This document shows, in pieces, positions 16,530-25,794 of a stretch of 64,000 nt of DNA. How positions within the stretch are numbered: position 1 is the first letter of the stretch; each line of letters starts with the position of its first letter. A program made the translations under genes and the position numbers. The DNA is taken from positions 1,302,001-1,366,000 of the forward strand of contig CAWHZD010000004.1 of the NCBI GenBank assembly GCA_963833745.1, written 5' to 3'. The notes beneath the pieces were generated by a model. That model made no database searches. It had not been told where the DNA came from and saw only the letters and a list, made by a program, of their open reading frames with translations. Source of the stretch: AP-15 sp963833745 (GTDB taxonomy: Bacteria > Pseudomonadota > Alphaproteobacteria > ATCC43930 > CGMCC-115725).

Positions 16530-18071
16530 GTGGACTGGAGAGCCAAAGTGGATTTGTTCGAGCAGCTTCGTCGCGAGCATGAGTTTGGGATCGGCACGAT
16601 CGCGGGTGTTGCCGCGAAGTTCGGAGTGCATCGGCGTGTTGTGCGCCAGGCGATCGGCAGCGCGCTGCCGCCGAAGCACCACTACCCGCCGAGGACCAAG
16701 CCGAAGCTTAGTGCGGTGGCGGCCTTCATCGACAAGGTGCTGGACGAGGATCGCCACGCGCCGCGCAAGCAGCGTCACACTGCGCGGCGGCTCTATCGCC
16801 GGATCCTGACCGAGTTCCCGGACGCCACGGTCGCGGAGTCGACGGTGCGCAACCACGTCCGTGAACGTAAACACCAGCTGGGGCTTCTGCGGCGGGAGAC
16901 GTTTGTGCCGCAAAGTTACAGTTGGGCTCAAGAAGCACAGGTCGACTGGTATGAAGCCTGGGTCGATCTCGGCGACGAGCGGACCAAGGTCCAGGTGTTC
17001 GCCATGCGCTCGATGGCCAGCGGGGCGGCCTTCCACCGGGCCTACCTGCACGCGACGCAGCAGGCCTTCCTCGAAGCGCACGAGCACGCCTTCGCCTACT
17101 TCGGCGGCGTCTTCCTCCTGCTGCGCTACGACAACTTGGCCAGCGCCGTGCGCAAGATCCTGCGCGGTCACCGCCGAGAAGAAACGGTGCGGTTCATGGC
17201 ATTCCGCTCGCACTGGCGGTTTGCCGCGGAATTCTGCACGCCTGGTGAAGGGCATGAGAAGGGCGGTGTTGAGGGCGAAGGCGGTTATTTCCGGCGCAAC
17301 CATCTGGTGCCCGTTCCGTGTGTTGCTGACCTCGACGCCTTCAACGCGCTGCTGGTGACGGCCTGCCGCGCGGACGAAGCGCGGATCCTGGCTGGACGCG
17401 GCGAGACGATCGGCGCTGCGATGGCGGTCGAGCGTGGCCACCTGCTGGCCTGCGCGGCCGAGGGTCTCGACCTGGCCGAGATCGTGTTCCCGCTGGTGGA
17501 CAAGCAAGGCTGCGTCACGGTGAAAACCAACTTCTACTCGGTGCCGATCCGTGCGGGCACCCGGGTGGAGGCACGCGTCCATCCGCTGCATGTCGAGATC
17601 TGGCACGCTGGGCGCCTGATTGCCCGTCATGAACGTTGTCACAGCCGCCGCCAGCATGTCCTCGACCTCGAGCATTACCTCGACGTGCTGAGCCACAAGC
17701 CGGGCGCGTTCGCAGGCTCGAAACCGTTGGCGCAATGGCGCGCGACGGGTCTCTGGCCTGCTTGTTACGACGAGCTCTGGACCCGGCTGCAAGGGCGGCA
17801 CGGCAAGCAGAACGGCACCCGCGCCATGGTGGCTGTGCTGGCGCTAGGCCAAGAGTTTGGCCACGACCGGCTGCGCACGGCGGTCGCCTCCACGGTGTCG
17901 CTCGGTGCCTGCGACGTGGCGGCGGTGCGGTATCTGCTGACCGAAGCAGGGCTGCACAAGGCCAAACCCGAGCCGATCGATGTCGGTGCATTGGCCCGCT
18001 ACGACCGGCCTCTGCCATATCTCGCCGACTACGACACGCTGCTGTCGGGTCCCTGCGCGGGGACGGCATGA
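16530..18071 (+). CDS. istA: IS21 transposase IstA
   Basis: 513-residue transposase. The N-terminal helix-turn-helix (TIAGVAAKFGVHRRVVRQAI) is followed by a DDE core (EAQVDWYEAWVDLGDE with the first Asp; LLRYDNLASAVRK with the second; GVEGEGGYFRRN with the Glu). A C-terminal Mu-type beta domain follows (NFYSVPIRAGTRVEARVH). The GTG at 16530 is the first start after the inverted repeats. Its stop overlaps the istB start as ATGATG, the usual coupling. The frame is intact. Confidence 0.95.
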   Translation: MDWRAKVDLFEQLRREHEFGIGTIAGVAAKFGVHRRVVRQAIGSALPPKHHYPPRTKPKLSAVAAFIDKVLDEDRHAPRKQRHTARRLYRRILTEFPDATVAESTVRNHVRERKHQLGLLRRETFVPQSYSWAQEAQVDWYEAWVDLGDERTKVQVFAMRSMASGAAFHRAYLHATQQAFLEAHEHAFAYFGGVFLLLRYDNLASAVRKILRGHRREETVRFMAFRSHWRFAAEFCTPGEGHEKGGVEGEGGYFRRNHLVPVPCVADLDAFNALLVTACRADEARILAGRGETIGAAMAVERGHLLACAAEGLDLAEIVFPLVDKQGCVTVKTNFYSVPIRAGTRVEARVHPLHVEIWHAGRLIARHERCHSRRQHVLDLEHYLDVLSHKPGAFAGSKPLAQWRATGLWPACYDELWTRLQGRHGKQNGTRAMVAVLALGQEFGHDRLRTAVASTVSLGACDVAAVRYLLTEAGLHKAKPEPIDVGALARYDRPLPYLADYDTLLSGPCAGTA

Positions 18072-18832
18072 TGGCCGAGCTTCAGGATCAGGCCATCCGT
18101 CAGCACTGCAAGACGTTGCGGATGCCAACGATCGGCACGCAGTTCTCCCGTCTGGCCGATGCCGCCACGCGAGAAAACCAATCCCATCTGGGTTACCTCG
18201 AGGCGCTGCTGGCGGCCGAGATGGAGGAGCGGGAGAGCCGCGCCATCACCCGGCTGCTGCATGAGGCGAAGCTGCCGCGGATGAAGACGCTGGATGGGTT
18301 CGAGTTTGACCACTCCGGCGTCTCGGCTGCGCAACTGCGCACGCTGGCTGAGGGCGATTACGTGGCCAAGGCTGAACCGATCCTGCTGGTCGGCGAGGCC
18401 GGGACGGGGAAAACCCATCTGGCGACGGGCTTGTGCGTGGCGGCCTGCCGCCAGCGCCGGCGGGTGCGATTCACCACCGCGACGGCGCTGATCAACGAAC
18501 TGGCGGAGGCGACGCATGCCAACCAACTCAGCCGCGCGTTGGGCCGGTGGGAACGGCTCGATCTGATCTGTATCGACGAACTGGGCTACGTCCCGCTCGC
18601 CGAAACCGCATCCGAGCTGATGTTCCAGGTGGTCGCCGACCGCGCCGAAAAAGCGGCGGTGATCGTCACCACCAACCTGCCATTCTCCGAGTGGTCGCAG
18701 GTGATCCCCAATCCGCGGCTGTGCAAGGCGCTGATCGATCGTCTGACCGACCAGGCGCACATCATCACCACCGGCGCGGACTCCTACCGGTTCCGCCGGA
18801 CCACGGCACAACGAAAGGGCGGCAAAACGTGA
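18068..18832 (+). CDS. istB: IS21 helper ATPase IstB
   Basis: 254-residue AAA+ ATPase that selects the target and activates IstA. The Walker A motif LLVGEAGTGKTHLATGL and Walker B LDLICIDELGYVPL are both intact. The N-terminal helical IstB region (KTLRMPTIGTQFSRLAD) and C-terminal sensor region (NPRLCKALIDRLTDQAHII) are present. It starts within the stop of istA (ATG at 18068 or 18071). With the intact partner the element is probably still active. Confidence 0.95.
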   Translation: MMAELQDQAIRQHCKTLRMPTIGTQFSRLADAATRENQSHLGYLEALLAAEMEERESRAITRLLHEAKLPRMKTLDGFEFDHSGVSAAQLRTLAEGDYVAKAEPILLVGEAGTGKTHLATGLCVAACRQRRRVRFTTATALINELAEATHANQLSRALGRWERLDLICIDELGYVPLAETASELMFQVVADRAEKAAVIVTTNLPFSEWSQVIPNPRLCKALIDRLTDQAHIITTGADSYRFRRTTAQRKGGKT

Positions 18833-18856
18833 AGGAGAGGATGGAAAAGCGACGCT

Positions 18857-18894
18857 GACCTGCTGAGCCCGGCCTCGGCCCGGCTCAGCAGGTC
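18857..18894. terminator. hairpin after istB
   Basis: A perfect 13-base inverted repeat (GACCTGCTGAGCC ... GGCTCAGCAGGTC) with a short GC-rich loop lies 25 bases after the istB stop. There is no T-run, so it may stop ribosomes or polymerase only weakly, or protect the 3' end of the transcript. Confidence 0.5.
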
Positions 18895-18952
18895 AAAGAC
18901 ACCGGGGGTGGGCCAGAATTCGTCAGCATAAGTGGGCCAATATTCATTGTCA

Positions 18953-19274
18953 CGGCCAAGCGGGTTTGTTGCACGAATCGCGAACATATCCGAGAGATCA
19001 TCGCTGGCCTCAAGAGGGCTTGAATCTTGAAGCAGCGGGTACCCAATTCGTCACGGGTGGTAACTGCAGGTTGTGGCCCATTCTCCTGCTATGACCGGTT
19101 TCGGCGCGTCTCGTCCGTTGCGGCTTACTCCGGCGATCATCTCCTTTCTGAACCCACAGCGGGCACTCAGCCTTGGCAGCGCGACTCGCCCGCGGCGGGC
19201 AGCCCCCGGTGTCCAGGTGGCGGGCAGATGAAATTCCTGCGTATCCCCGAATGACGGTTATGAGTTCGAGGCCG
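18953..19274. other. IS-flanking sequence without a gene
   Basis: 322 bases between the IS21 right end and the IS1182-type fragment. Short frames only. The texture resembles the non-coding flank near 15500 (the phrase GAACCCACA next to GGC-rich stretches), so it may be remnant IS border DNA. Confidence 0.3.
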
Positions 19275-19324
19275 TGTGAAAACACCTAATCTGGTATTAT
19301 TCCCGGGGGTTCGGGGGGACCGGG

Positions 19325-19587
19325 ATGAAGCGTTTTGTTGAGGGCCAAGACCGGAGCCAGCTCACCTTGCTACCGGATTGCTTGGACGACTACGTTGGGA
19401 AGACAACCCTGTCCGCATCGTCGATGCCTTCATTGCTGAATTGGATTTGGCGGTGCTGGGCTTTGCGGGCGTGATACCGGAAGCGACGGGCCGGCCGGCC
19501 TATCATCCCTCGACGCTGCTGAAGATCTACCTCTACGGCTACCTCAACCGCCTCCAGTCGAGCCGGCGGCTCGAACGGGAAGCGCAG
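19325..19587 (+). pseudogene. N-terminal fragment of an IS1182-family transposase
   Basis: Starts at the ATG at 19325 as MKRFVEGQDRSQLTLLPDCL and shifts frame near 19398 (a base is missing after the DDYV codons). It continues as EDNPVRIVDAFIAELDLAVL, GRPAYHPSTLLKIYLYGYL and NRLQSSRRLEREAQ, which is the classic start of IS1182 transposases. It is cut at 19587 by the left end of the IS3 element. The catalytic part is absent; the remainder was not found on the other side of the nest. Confidence 0.85.
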
Positions 19588-19641
19588 TGGACTTGCTTCG
19601 GAAAAGAGGAGAGTTCCTGTTGATCGAAGAGGAACTCGACG

Positions 19642-19932
19642 ATGCAGCAACGACGGTTTACGAAGGAATTTGAGGACGAAGCGGTGCGCTTGGTGGTGAC
19701 CAGCGGGCGGACGCAGCGCGAGATTGCCGGCGATCTCGGGATTGGCCTGTCGACGCTGGTGCGGTGGATCGGCCGGAGCCGGGATCGGCGCGCTGTCGAT
19801 CCTGCGACGGTGGCGGAGAGCGATGTCACGGCCGAGCTGAAGCGGCTGCGTCGGGAGAACGAGATCCTTCGGCAGGAACGGGATATCCTGAAGAAGGCCA
19901 CCGCTTTTTTCGCCCGGGAGGGAAGTCGATGA
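19642..19932 (+). CDS. IS3-family OrfA
   Basis: 96-residue DNA-binding subunit. A helix-turn-helix (TQREIAGDLGIGLSTLVRW) is followed by a leucine-zipper-type helix (ELKRLRRENEILRQERDILK). It ends overlapping the start of orfB by four bases (ATGA at 19929-19932), the usual arrangement for IS3, where the OrfAB fusion arises by ribosomal frameshift. Intact. Confidence 0.9.
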   Translation: MQQRRFTKEFEDEAVRLVVTSGRTQREIAGDLGIGLSTLVRWIGRSRDRRAVDPATVAESDVTAELKRLRRENEILRQERDILKKATAFFAREGSR

Positions 19933-21816
19933 GGTTCGCGCTCATCGATACGGCGAAAGCGGAATTCCCCCTCCATCGTCTGTGCGGCGTGCTCGGCGTC
20001 AGCCAGAGCGGCTATTTCGCCTGGAGGGACCGGCCAGCTAGCCGCCGCCAACGCGACGACATGGTGCTCTTGGCACATGTCCGGTCGGCCTTTGCCCGGT
20101 CGAACGGCACCTATGGAAGTCCGCGGATGACGCGGGAGCTGCAAGACGCCGGGCTTTTGGTCGGTCGCCGCCGGACGGCCCGCCTGATGCGCGAGAACGG
20201 CCTCAGGGCTCGGCAGAAACGGCGGTTCAAACGGACCACAGACAGCCATCACGCCTGGCCGGTCGCTCCGAACCTGCTCGATCAGGACTTCATGGCAACT
20301 GGGCCTGACGAGAAATGGGGCGCCGACATCTCCTACATTTGGACCCGCGAAGGATGGCTGTACCTCGCCGTCGTCATCGACCTGTTCGCCCGCCGGGTGG
20401 TCGGCTGGGCGACTGGCGACCGGTTGCATCGCGACCTGGCTCTCGCTGCCCTGCGCACAGCTCTGGCCATGCGCCGCCCGACCGCCGGGCTGATCCATCA
20501 CTCGGACCGTGGCAGTCAGGGCGGAATCAACTGGTCGTCGCAACACAACCGGAAGAAATGTTGCGATGGCAGGGAGACGGCGGTCGGATCGAGCGTTACG
20601 GGACAAGTTGAGGTCGCCCGGGCGGCCGGGGATGGCGCGACGTGAGGATCGGCTGCGCTTTTGGGCGTTGATAGCGGCTGGTCTATCAAGCGAGGACGCG
20701 GCGATCGGCGCGGGGGTGTCGCCGCCGGTCGGGACCCGTTGGTTTCGGGAGGCTGGTGGCATGCCCTCTTCGACATTTGCGCCATCGTCGAAGCTGCTGT
20801 CTGGGCGCTATCTGGCATTTTCCGAGCGGGAGGAGATCGCGCTCGCGCTTGCACAGGGCTTTGGAGTGCGAGAGATCGCCCGCCGACTTGGTCGAGCTGC
20901 ATCGACCGTCTCGCGAGAATTGAGGCGTAACGCGGCGACGCGAAGCGGCGGTCTCGAGTATCGGGCTAGCACGGCGCAATGGCACGCTGAGCGGTGGGCC
21001 CGTCGATCAAAGCGCGCAAAACTTGCGATCAACGCGGCGCTGCGGGCGTATGTGCAGGATCGGCTGGCCGGCCAGGTCGTAGCCCAGGACGGAGCTGCGG
21101 TTCGCGGGCCGATCGTGCCGTGGAAGGGCCGCCGGCATGGCCCGCGACAGAAGCGGCGATGGGGTATGGCGTGGAGCCCCAGCAGATTGCGCAGCGTTTG
21201 CGGCACGACTTTCCTCGCGATGAGACGATGCAGATTAGCCACGAGGCGATCTACCAGGCGCTATATGTGCAAGGCCGCGGCGGGCTTCGGCGCGAGTTGA
21301 CCGCATGCCTGCGGACCGGTCGAGCGCTCCGTGTTCCTCGGGCGCGCGCACGCGGTCGGGGTAAAGCTTTCATTGGTCCCGAGGTGATGATCAGCAAACG
21401 CCCTGCCGAAGCGGATGACCGGGCAGTGCCGGGGCACTGGGAGGGCGACCTTATTGTCGGGGTCCAAAGTTCGGCCATAGGAACCCTCGTGGAGCGCACG
21501 AAGCGGTTCACGATGCTGCTGCACCTGCCTCCCATGGATGGCCACGGTCCTGGAGCTCGCGTCAAGAACGGCCCCGCACTCGCAGGCCACGGCGCCGGGG
21601 CGGTACGCGACGCCATCAGGCGCACGATCACGACCCTGCCTGAGCAACTGCGACGATCGTTGACCTGGGACCAAGGAGCAGAGTTGAGCCAGCATGCCCA
21701 GCTGCGGATTGAGACTGGCGTTCAGATCTACTTCTGCGATCCGCACAGTCCTTGGCAGAGAGGGACGAACGAGAACACCAATGGGCTACTGCGCCAATAC
21801 TTTCCGAAGGGCACGG

Positions 21817-23230
21817 GAGCTATCGCCAAATCTTGGTGATGGCCTGAGGGATCAGGCGGCGGCGGTTTGGGATTGCGAGGACGCGGGGTTGGCGGCGACT
21901 TCGATCCCGTCGGTGAACCTGACACCTTGAATGAGCTTGGGCAACTGGTTGTGGCCATCGAGCCTGCGCCAGCTTTTCTGCGCCGCATCGACCAGCTTGA
22001 ACACCATGGCGAGCGCCGTCTTATTCGAGAGGCAGCCCTTCGAGCGGATCGTGCGGTGCCGCACGGTGGCAAAGGTGCTCTCGATCGGGTTCGAGGTCCG
22101 CAGGTGTTTCCAGTGTTCGGCAGGGAAATCGTAAAATGCGAGCAGGGCCTGGCGATCCTTTGCCAGGCACTCGGCGGCCTTATCGTATTTCAACTCGTAG
22201 GCTGCGATGAAGGCGTCGAACGCGGCCTCGGCGTCCTTGCTCGTCTCCGCCATCCAGATCTCCTGTAATGCCCGCTTGGCTTTCGGCTGCTGGCTCTTCG
22301 GCAGTTTGTTGAGGACGTTGGCGGTCTTGTGCACCCAGCAGCGTTGCTCGGGTGTGATCGGCCACAGCTCGCCGAGCGCCTTCCAGAAGCCAAGCGCGCC
22401 GTCGGCGACGGCGAGTTCGGGCGCGACCGCCAGACCTCGGTTCTTCAAATCGAGCAGCAGTTCACGCCAATCCTGCGCGCTCTCGCGCGCGCCGTCGATA
22501 AAGCCGAGCAGCTCCTTCCTGCCCTCCGGCGTCGCGCCGATGATGACCAGGATGCATTGCTTGGCGTCTTCAAGACGGGCCTGCAGGTAAATGCCGTCGG
22601 CCCACACATAGACGTAATGCTTGGCCGACAAATCGCGCTTCCTCCAGTGCTCGTGCTCGTCGATCCAGACCTCCTTCAGCCGAGCAATAGTCGAGGCCGA
22701 CAGGCCCGGTGCATCCTTGCCGAGCAGGGCAGAAAGCGCCTCCTCGAAATCGCCGGTCGAGATGCCCTTCAGGTAAAGGATCGGGATCAGCACCTCCAGG
22801 CTCCGCGAGCGCCGCGCATACGGCGGCAGGATCGCGGGTGTGAAGCGGATGCGCCCGGCATCATCGGCAGCGCCACGGTCGCGCACGCGGGGTTGGCGCA
22901 CGCCGACCGGGCCGATGCCGGTCATCACCTCGCGTTCAGGCAGGTGCCCGTGCCGGACCACGCGGCTCAGGCCAGTAGCGGTCCTCAGATCGACATGCTT
23001 GGCGAGGAATTCGGCCACCTCGGCCTCGATCGCTTGGGCCAGCAGGGCCCGCGCTCCGTTGCGCAGCACCTCGGTGAGCGGGTCGGCGAATGACCCTGGT
23101 TGAAGCAGCTTGACGACGTTAGCATCGGACACGGCGTATCACTCCTTTGCTGGAGAAGTGGAGGCGCGAACACCCCCACGATACGCCGCCTTCATCCCGT
23201 CAGCCCGTCACCAACTTCCGCGCATAGCTC
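21817..23230 (-). mobile_element. IS256-family element, innermost layer of the nest
   Basis: 1414-base element. Its tips are GAGCTATCGCC at the left and GAGCTATGCGC read inward from the right, and longer imperfect repeats continue inward (TTGGTGATGG against TTGGTGACGG). A short direct repeat GGCACGG flanks it. Removing the element restores the IS30 reading frame. The right end is the source of the mini-element at 15813-16098. Confidence 0.85.
21852..23132 (-). CDS. IS256-family (Mutator-type) transposase
   Basis: 426-residue transposase, intact. It starts at the GTG at 23132 with GGAG upstream. The family hallmarks are KGISTGDFEEALSALLG, YVYVWADGIYLQARLED (first catalytic Asp), LAVADGALGFWKALGEL (second Asp), RCWVHKTANVLNKLPKS, and LRTSNPIESTFATVRHRT near the C-terminal Glu region. 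It is probably active and could act on the mini-IS256 as well. Confidence 0.95.
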   Translation of the reverse strand: MSDANVVKLLQPGSFADPLTEVLRNGARALLAQAIEAEVAEFLAKHVDLRTATGLSRVVRHGHLPEREVMTGIGPVGVRQPRVRDRGAADDAGRIRFTPAILPPYARRSRSLEVLIPILYLKGISTGDFEEALSALLGKDAPGLSASTIARLKEVWIDEHEHWRKRDLSAKHYVYVWADGIYLQARLEDAKQCILVIIGATPEGRKELLGFIDGARESAQDWRELLLDLKNRGLAVAPELAVADGALGFWKALGELWPITPEQRCWVHKTANVLNKLPKSQQPKAKRALQEIWMAETSKDAEAAFDAFIAAYELKYDKAAECLAKDRQALLAFYDFPAEHWKHLRTSNPIESTFATVRHRTIRSKGCLSNKTALAMVFKLVDAAQKSWRRLDGHNQLPKLIQGVRFTDGIEVAANPASSQSQTAAA

Positions 23231-23702
23231 GGCACGGACCTGAGCATGCACAGCGTCGACGCGCTTGCCGCCGTGGCGGCAACGCTGAATGGTCGCCCGC
23301 GCAAGACGCTTGGATGGAGAACACCTGCCGAGGCTTTGGACGAGATTATGAAATCGGCGCACACTGCTGTTGCGACGACCGGTTGAACTCAAGCAGTATT
23401 GTTCGGTCGATTATCAGGCCGAGCTTAGCAAGCACGGCATCCTGATCTCGATGTCCGGGAAAGGAAATTGTTACGACAACGCGATGGTCGAAACCTTCTT
23501 CAAGACGTTGAAATCCGAGCTTGTCTGGCGGACCATCTTCTTCACCCGCCCGCAAGCCATCCAGGCCATCGCCCGCTACATCGATGGCTTCTACAATCCC
23601 GTCCGGCGCCACTCCGCCCTCGACTTCACAAGCCCAGTGCAGTTCGAAAAACTGGCCGCCCTATGACCCAATGCCTCTCCACTAAAATGCAGCAAGTCCA
23701 AA

Positions 23703-23948
23703 CCGCACCTCTCTATCCGGCAATACGCTCGCATCGTCCATGCCTGGGTCGAGAGTGCTGGGCTCGACAGTTCGGCCTACGGAACACATTCAATGTGCCG
23801 AACGAAGGTGGCGCAGATCTACAGAAAGACCGGTAACCTTCGAGCGGTTCAGCTTCTGCTCGGACATACGAAGCTCGAAAGCACCGTCCGGTACCTCGGG
23901 ATCGAGGTCGACGACGTTCTCAGCATCTCAGAGCAGGTCGAGCTCTGA
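23703..23948 (+). pseudogene. C-terminal remnant of a tyrosine recombinase (phage-type integrase)
   Basis: About 81 codons: LSIRQYARIVHAWVESAGLD, AYGTHSMCRTKVAQIYRKTG, AVQLLLGHTKLESTVRYLGI, then the stop. The LLGHTKLESTVRYLG box with the nucleophilic Tyr is intact. In the HxxR box the expected Arg is Cys (codon 23796-23798, HSMC), which should abolish strand cleavage. The N-terminal part is missing, cut by the IS3 element. It lies 460 bases from tRNA-Gln, a typical integrase position. Confidence 0.8.
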
Positions 23949-24002
23949 CGGAGGTTCGCGGCCCTGCCACCCGGCGGGGCCGCGGCTACCCCGGCAAGCT
24001 AT

Positions 24003-24198
24003 GCTCGGTGTTGCCCGATTGTGTTGAAGAAGCTTCGGATAGCGGCGGGACGATTGGGGGCCGAGCCTGAAGTGGCTGAGCGCGGGCGACCTGTGTTCCC
24101 CCTCAGGTCGCTGCGATCGGCGCCGGCACCGGGATCAGCTTGGTGAGCTTGCGGAGGTTTTGGGCGGTGGCGGCGAGGTGGAATTCGTCGCGGGCGCC
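24003..24198 (-). pseudogene. C-terminal remnant of an IS1182-type transposase
   Basis: On the minus strand the frame reads ARDEFHLAATAQNLRKLTKL then a stop at 24103-24105. This is a typical end of one IS1182 transposase branch. Upstream coding sequence is absent. The adjoining 100 bases (to 24003) look like the IS end. It is on the opposite strand to the fragment at 19325, so the two are not halves of one element. Confidence 0.55.
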
Positions 24199-24407
24199 GT
24201 TCGATCCGGCTCAAGCAACGAAGTTTATTGCACTGCGACGAATTGAGCAAAATCCAGGCGGGACTCCATGCTGGCCCGGCGGAAAAACCAGCAACCCATC
24301 GGGTAAGCTTGCGCCATTCGCCGACCGGTTTTTTGATCCGGTGCCGACATAGTGCCGACATGATCGCGGCCCCACTCGACCGTTCCAACATAAGAAATTG
24401 AAAAGAT

Positions 24408-24481
24408 TGGCTGGGGGACTAGGATTCGAACCTAGACTGGCGGAGTCAGAGTTCGCTGTCCTACCGTTAGACGATCCCCCA
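24408..24481 (-). tRNA. tRNA-Gln (anticodon CTG)
   Basis: 74 bases including an encoded CCA. The acceptor stem TGGGGGA pairs with TCCCCCA. The D-arm contains GTCTAACGGTAGGAC, the anticodon loop is CTCTGAC (anticodon CTG), and the T-arm is CTAGGTTCGAATCCTAG. The 3' end points left, toward the IS and integrase remnants. That orientation is the one expected if an element integrated into the tRNA 3' end. No second copy of the 3' end was noticed further left. Confidence 0.95.
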
Positions 24482-24775
24482 ACGGCCGCTGCGTGGATCT
24501 CGACCGGTGCAGGCAAGCTGATAACATACAAGCTGATAACACGATAGGGTGACCGTGGGTAGTCGCTCCCGACGCAACAAGGAGACCGTCTGACGCTCTG
24601 CAGGCAGCGAGGGTTGCGCCGCGGGCTTGCTCCGGGACGCTGGAAACCAGGGCGCCGGTGAGCGACGATCCCATCGTCGGCGTGTCCGCCGCGGCACCCC
24701 GGCTACCCCGGCCGATCCTGCCGCAGACCGCGGGGCCCTGCCCTCCTGCACCACTTTGGGGACACGACCGAGCAG

Positions 24776-25609
24776 ATGAAGAATTTCAAACTCGCGCTAT
24801 CGGAAGGGAGAATTGCGCCCGGCGAGGCCTACCTGAGCGACACCCCGGTCCTGCAAGCGCATGCCGGCGCCCAACCCGATCTGTTCTTGCGCTGGAATGC
24901 GGTTCCGTCCGAAGTTCAGGCAATCGACGTCGTCGTCCATCTACATGGATTCTCGCGCAGCGGCGCGGTGATGCCGTTGTCTGAAAAAGTGCCGCGCAGC
25001 GGGCTCGACCTGTCGCGCCGGACCCGCCCCACGCTGGCGCTGCTGCCGCGCGGCAACTGGCTGCGCTACAGCTGGTACGATTTCCCCGCCTTGCTCGGAG
25101 GTGGTATCGACCGGCTGGTCGATTATGGGCTCGGATGCTTCGCTGCGGCGCTGCCCTCCCGGACTTGCGAACCGCTCGGCCTGGATCGCTTTATCCTGAC
25201 TGCGCATTCGGGCGGCGGCATGCCCGCTATCGACGCGATCTCGGATTCGAGTCGGCCGCCCGGCGAGCTCTTTGTGTTCGACGGGCTTTATGGCCGTGAC
25301 CCCGCAACCGGCGACCCGCTGCGCGGGCTGGAGACGATCGATCATTGGCTCGGCCAGCGGATGGCGGGTGAACCCGCACGCCCCGGCGCGCTGCGCGTCG
25401 TTTACATCGAGCAGCAGACCGGCCCGTTCTCGCGCAAGGTCGGCGGGCTGATCGCAAGGCATGTGGCGGACGTCGATCCGGCGCTAGCGGCAAATCTGCA
25501 CCGCCGCTATCGGGTCGAGCCCTCGGCGGTACAGCATGGCCGAATCGCCGAGCGCTGCGGCCCAGATTTACTGGCCGCCGCAGATGTCGAGTTCGACTGG
25601 TCGCGCTGA
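24776..25609 (+). CDS. alpha/beta-hydrolase-like protein
   Basis: 277 residues. VVVHLHGFSRSGA is an oxyanion-hole type loop and LTAHSGGGMPAID carries the nucleophile elbow with Ser in a G/A-x-S-x-G context. LFVFDGLYGRD follows the expected strand. An acid and His late in the chain (RHVADVD, SAVQHGRIAERCG) could complete a triad. There is no signal peptide. The substrate is unknown. The ATG at 24776 has a weak ribosome-binding site, and upstream sequence is GC-rich without a gene. Confidence 0.65.
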   Translation: MKNFKLALSEGRIAPGEAYLSDTPVLQAHAGAQPDLFLRWNAVPSEVQAIDVVVHLHGFSRSGAVMPLSEKVPRSGLDLSRRTRPTLALLPRGNWLRYSWYDFPALLGGGIDRLVDYGLGCFAAALPSRTCEPLGLDRFILTAHSGGGMPAIDAISDSSRPPGELFVFDGLYGRDPATGDPLRGLETIDHWLGQRMAGEPARPGALRVVYIEQQTGPFSRKVGGLIARHVADVDPALAANLHRRYRVEPSAVQHGRIAERCGPDLLAAADVEFDWSR

Positions 25610-25794
25610 GCGTTACGGCTGACCGGCTTTCCAAGCGGTACGTAAAAAAGCGACGGCGGCATAGCGCGGCGAAGCAACGATGCACACATCTCCTTTGTAG
25701 CGGGTCGCGCGTTCGCTCGTGACCGGCGAGCGAATAGGTATGCCGTCACGGGCGGTCCGTGGCCCTCGAGCTTATGGTTCGGGAGGATGCGGAG

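Larger units (their letters stand above)
16436..18952 (+). mobile_element. IS21-family insertion sequence, complete
   Basis: 2517-base element with multiple terminal repeats of the IS21 type. The left end has AATTTTGGCCCA twice (from about 16442 and 16469), and the right end has the matching inverted pair around 18909-18945. Tips are TGCTATCGAATTTTGG and, inverted, TGACAATGAATATTGG. It holds istA and istB. I could not find a convincing target duplication, so one flank may have been rearranged. Confidence 0.85.
20566..23386 (+). pseudogene. IS30-family transposase, frameshifted and split by IS256
   Basis: From the ATG at 20566 the first part gives the IS30 helix-turn-helix (FSEREEIALALAQGFGVREI, GRAASTVSRELRRN). 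Near 21180 the frame changes, and the core continues in another frame with ISHEAIYQALYVQGRGGL, VPGHWEGDLIVG and TWDQGAELSQHAQL. It is cut at the codons for FPKGT by IS256. It resumes at 23231 as DLSMHSVDALAAVAATLNGR and ends at 23386. So two independent lesions are present, the frameshift and the insertion. Confidence 0.85.
20520..23393 (+). mobile_element. IS30-family element, middle layer of the nest
   Basis: Inserted into IS3 orfB with a CAG target duplication. The inverted ends are CAACTGGTCGTCGCAACA at the left and CAACCGGTCGTCGCAACA read inward at the right. It carries one transposase gene, itself interrupted by IS256 at 21817-23230. Without the insert it would be about 1.45 kb. Confidence 0.85.
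19929..23666 (+). pseudogene. IS3-family OrfB transposase, split by IS30
   Basis: The first part (19929-20519) runs from MRFALIDTAKAEFPLHRLCG to IHHSDRGSQ and carries the first two catalytic Asp residues (GADISYIW, HSDRG). The second part (23397-23666) resumes at YCSVDYQAELSKHGILISMS and carries the catalytic Glu (AMVETFFKTLKSEL), with a normal end. The two join seamlessly across the 3-base duplication CAG (20517-20519 and 23394-23396). The gene is dead only because of the insertion. Confidence 0.9.
19588..23700 (+). mobile_element. IS3-family element, outer shell of a three-level nest
   Basis: Begins TGGACTTGCT at 19588 and ends with its exact inverted copy AGCAAGTCCA at 23691-23700. It carries orfA and a split orfB; the split is caused by the IS30 element at 20520-23393. 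Without the insert it would be about 1.24 kb, normal for IS3. No matching 3- or 4-base target repeat is seen at its ends (CAG at the left, AAC at the right), so its own flanks have recombined or decayed. Confidence 0.85.

Noticed and set aside
24211..24407. Possible integrase start or attachment core between the IS remnant and tRNA-Gln
   Set aside because: No Met-started frame with integrase features and no visible repeat of the tRNA 3' end in the window.
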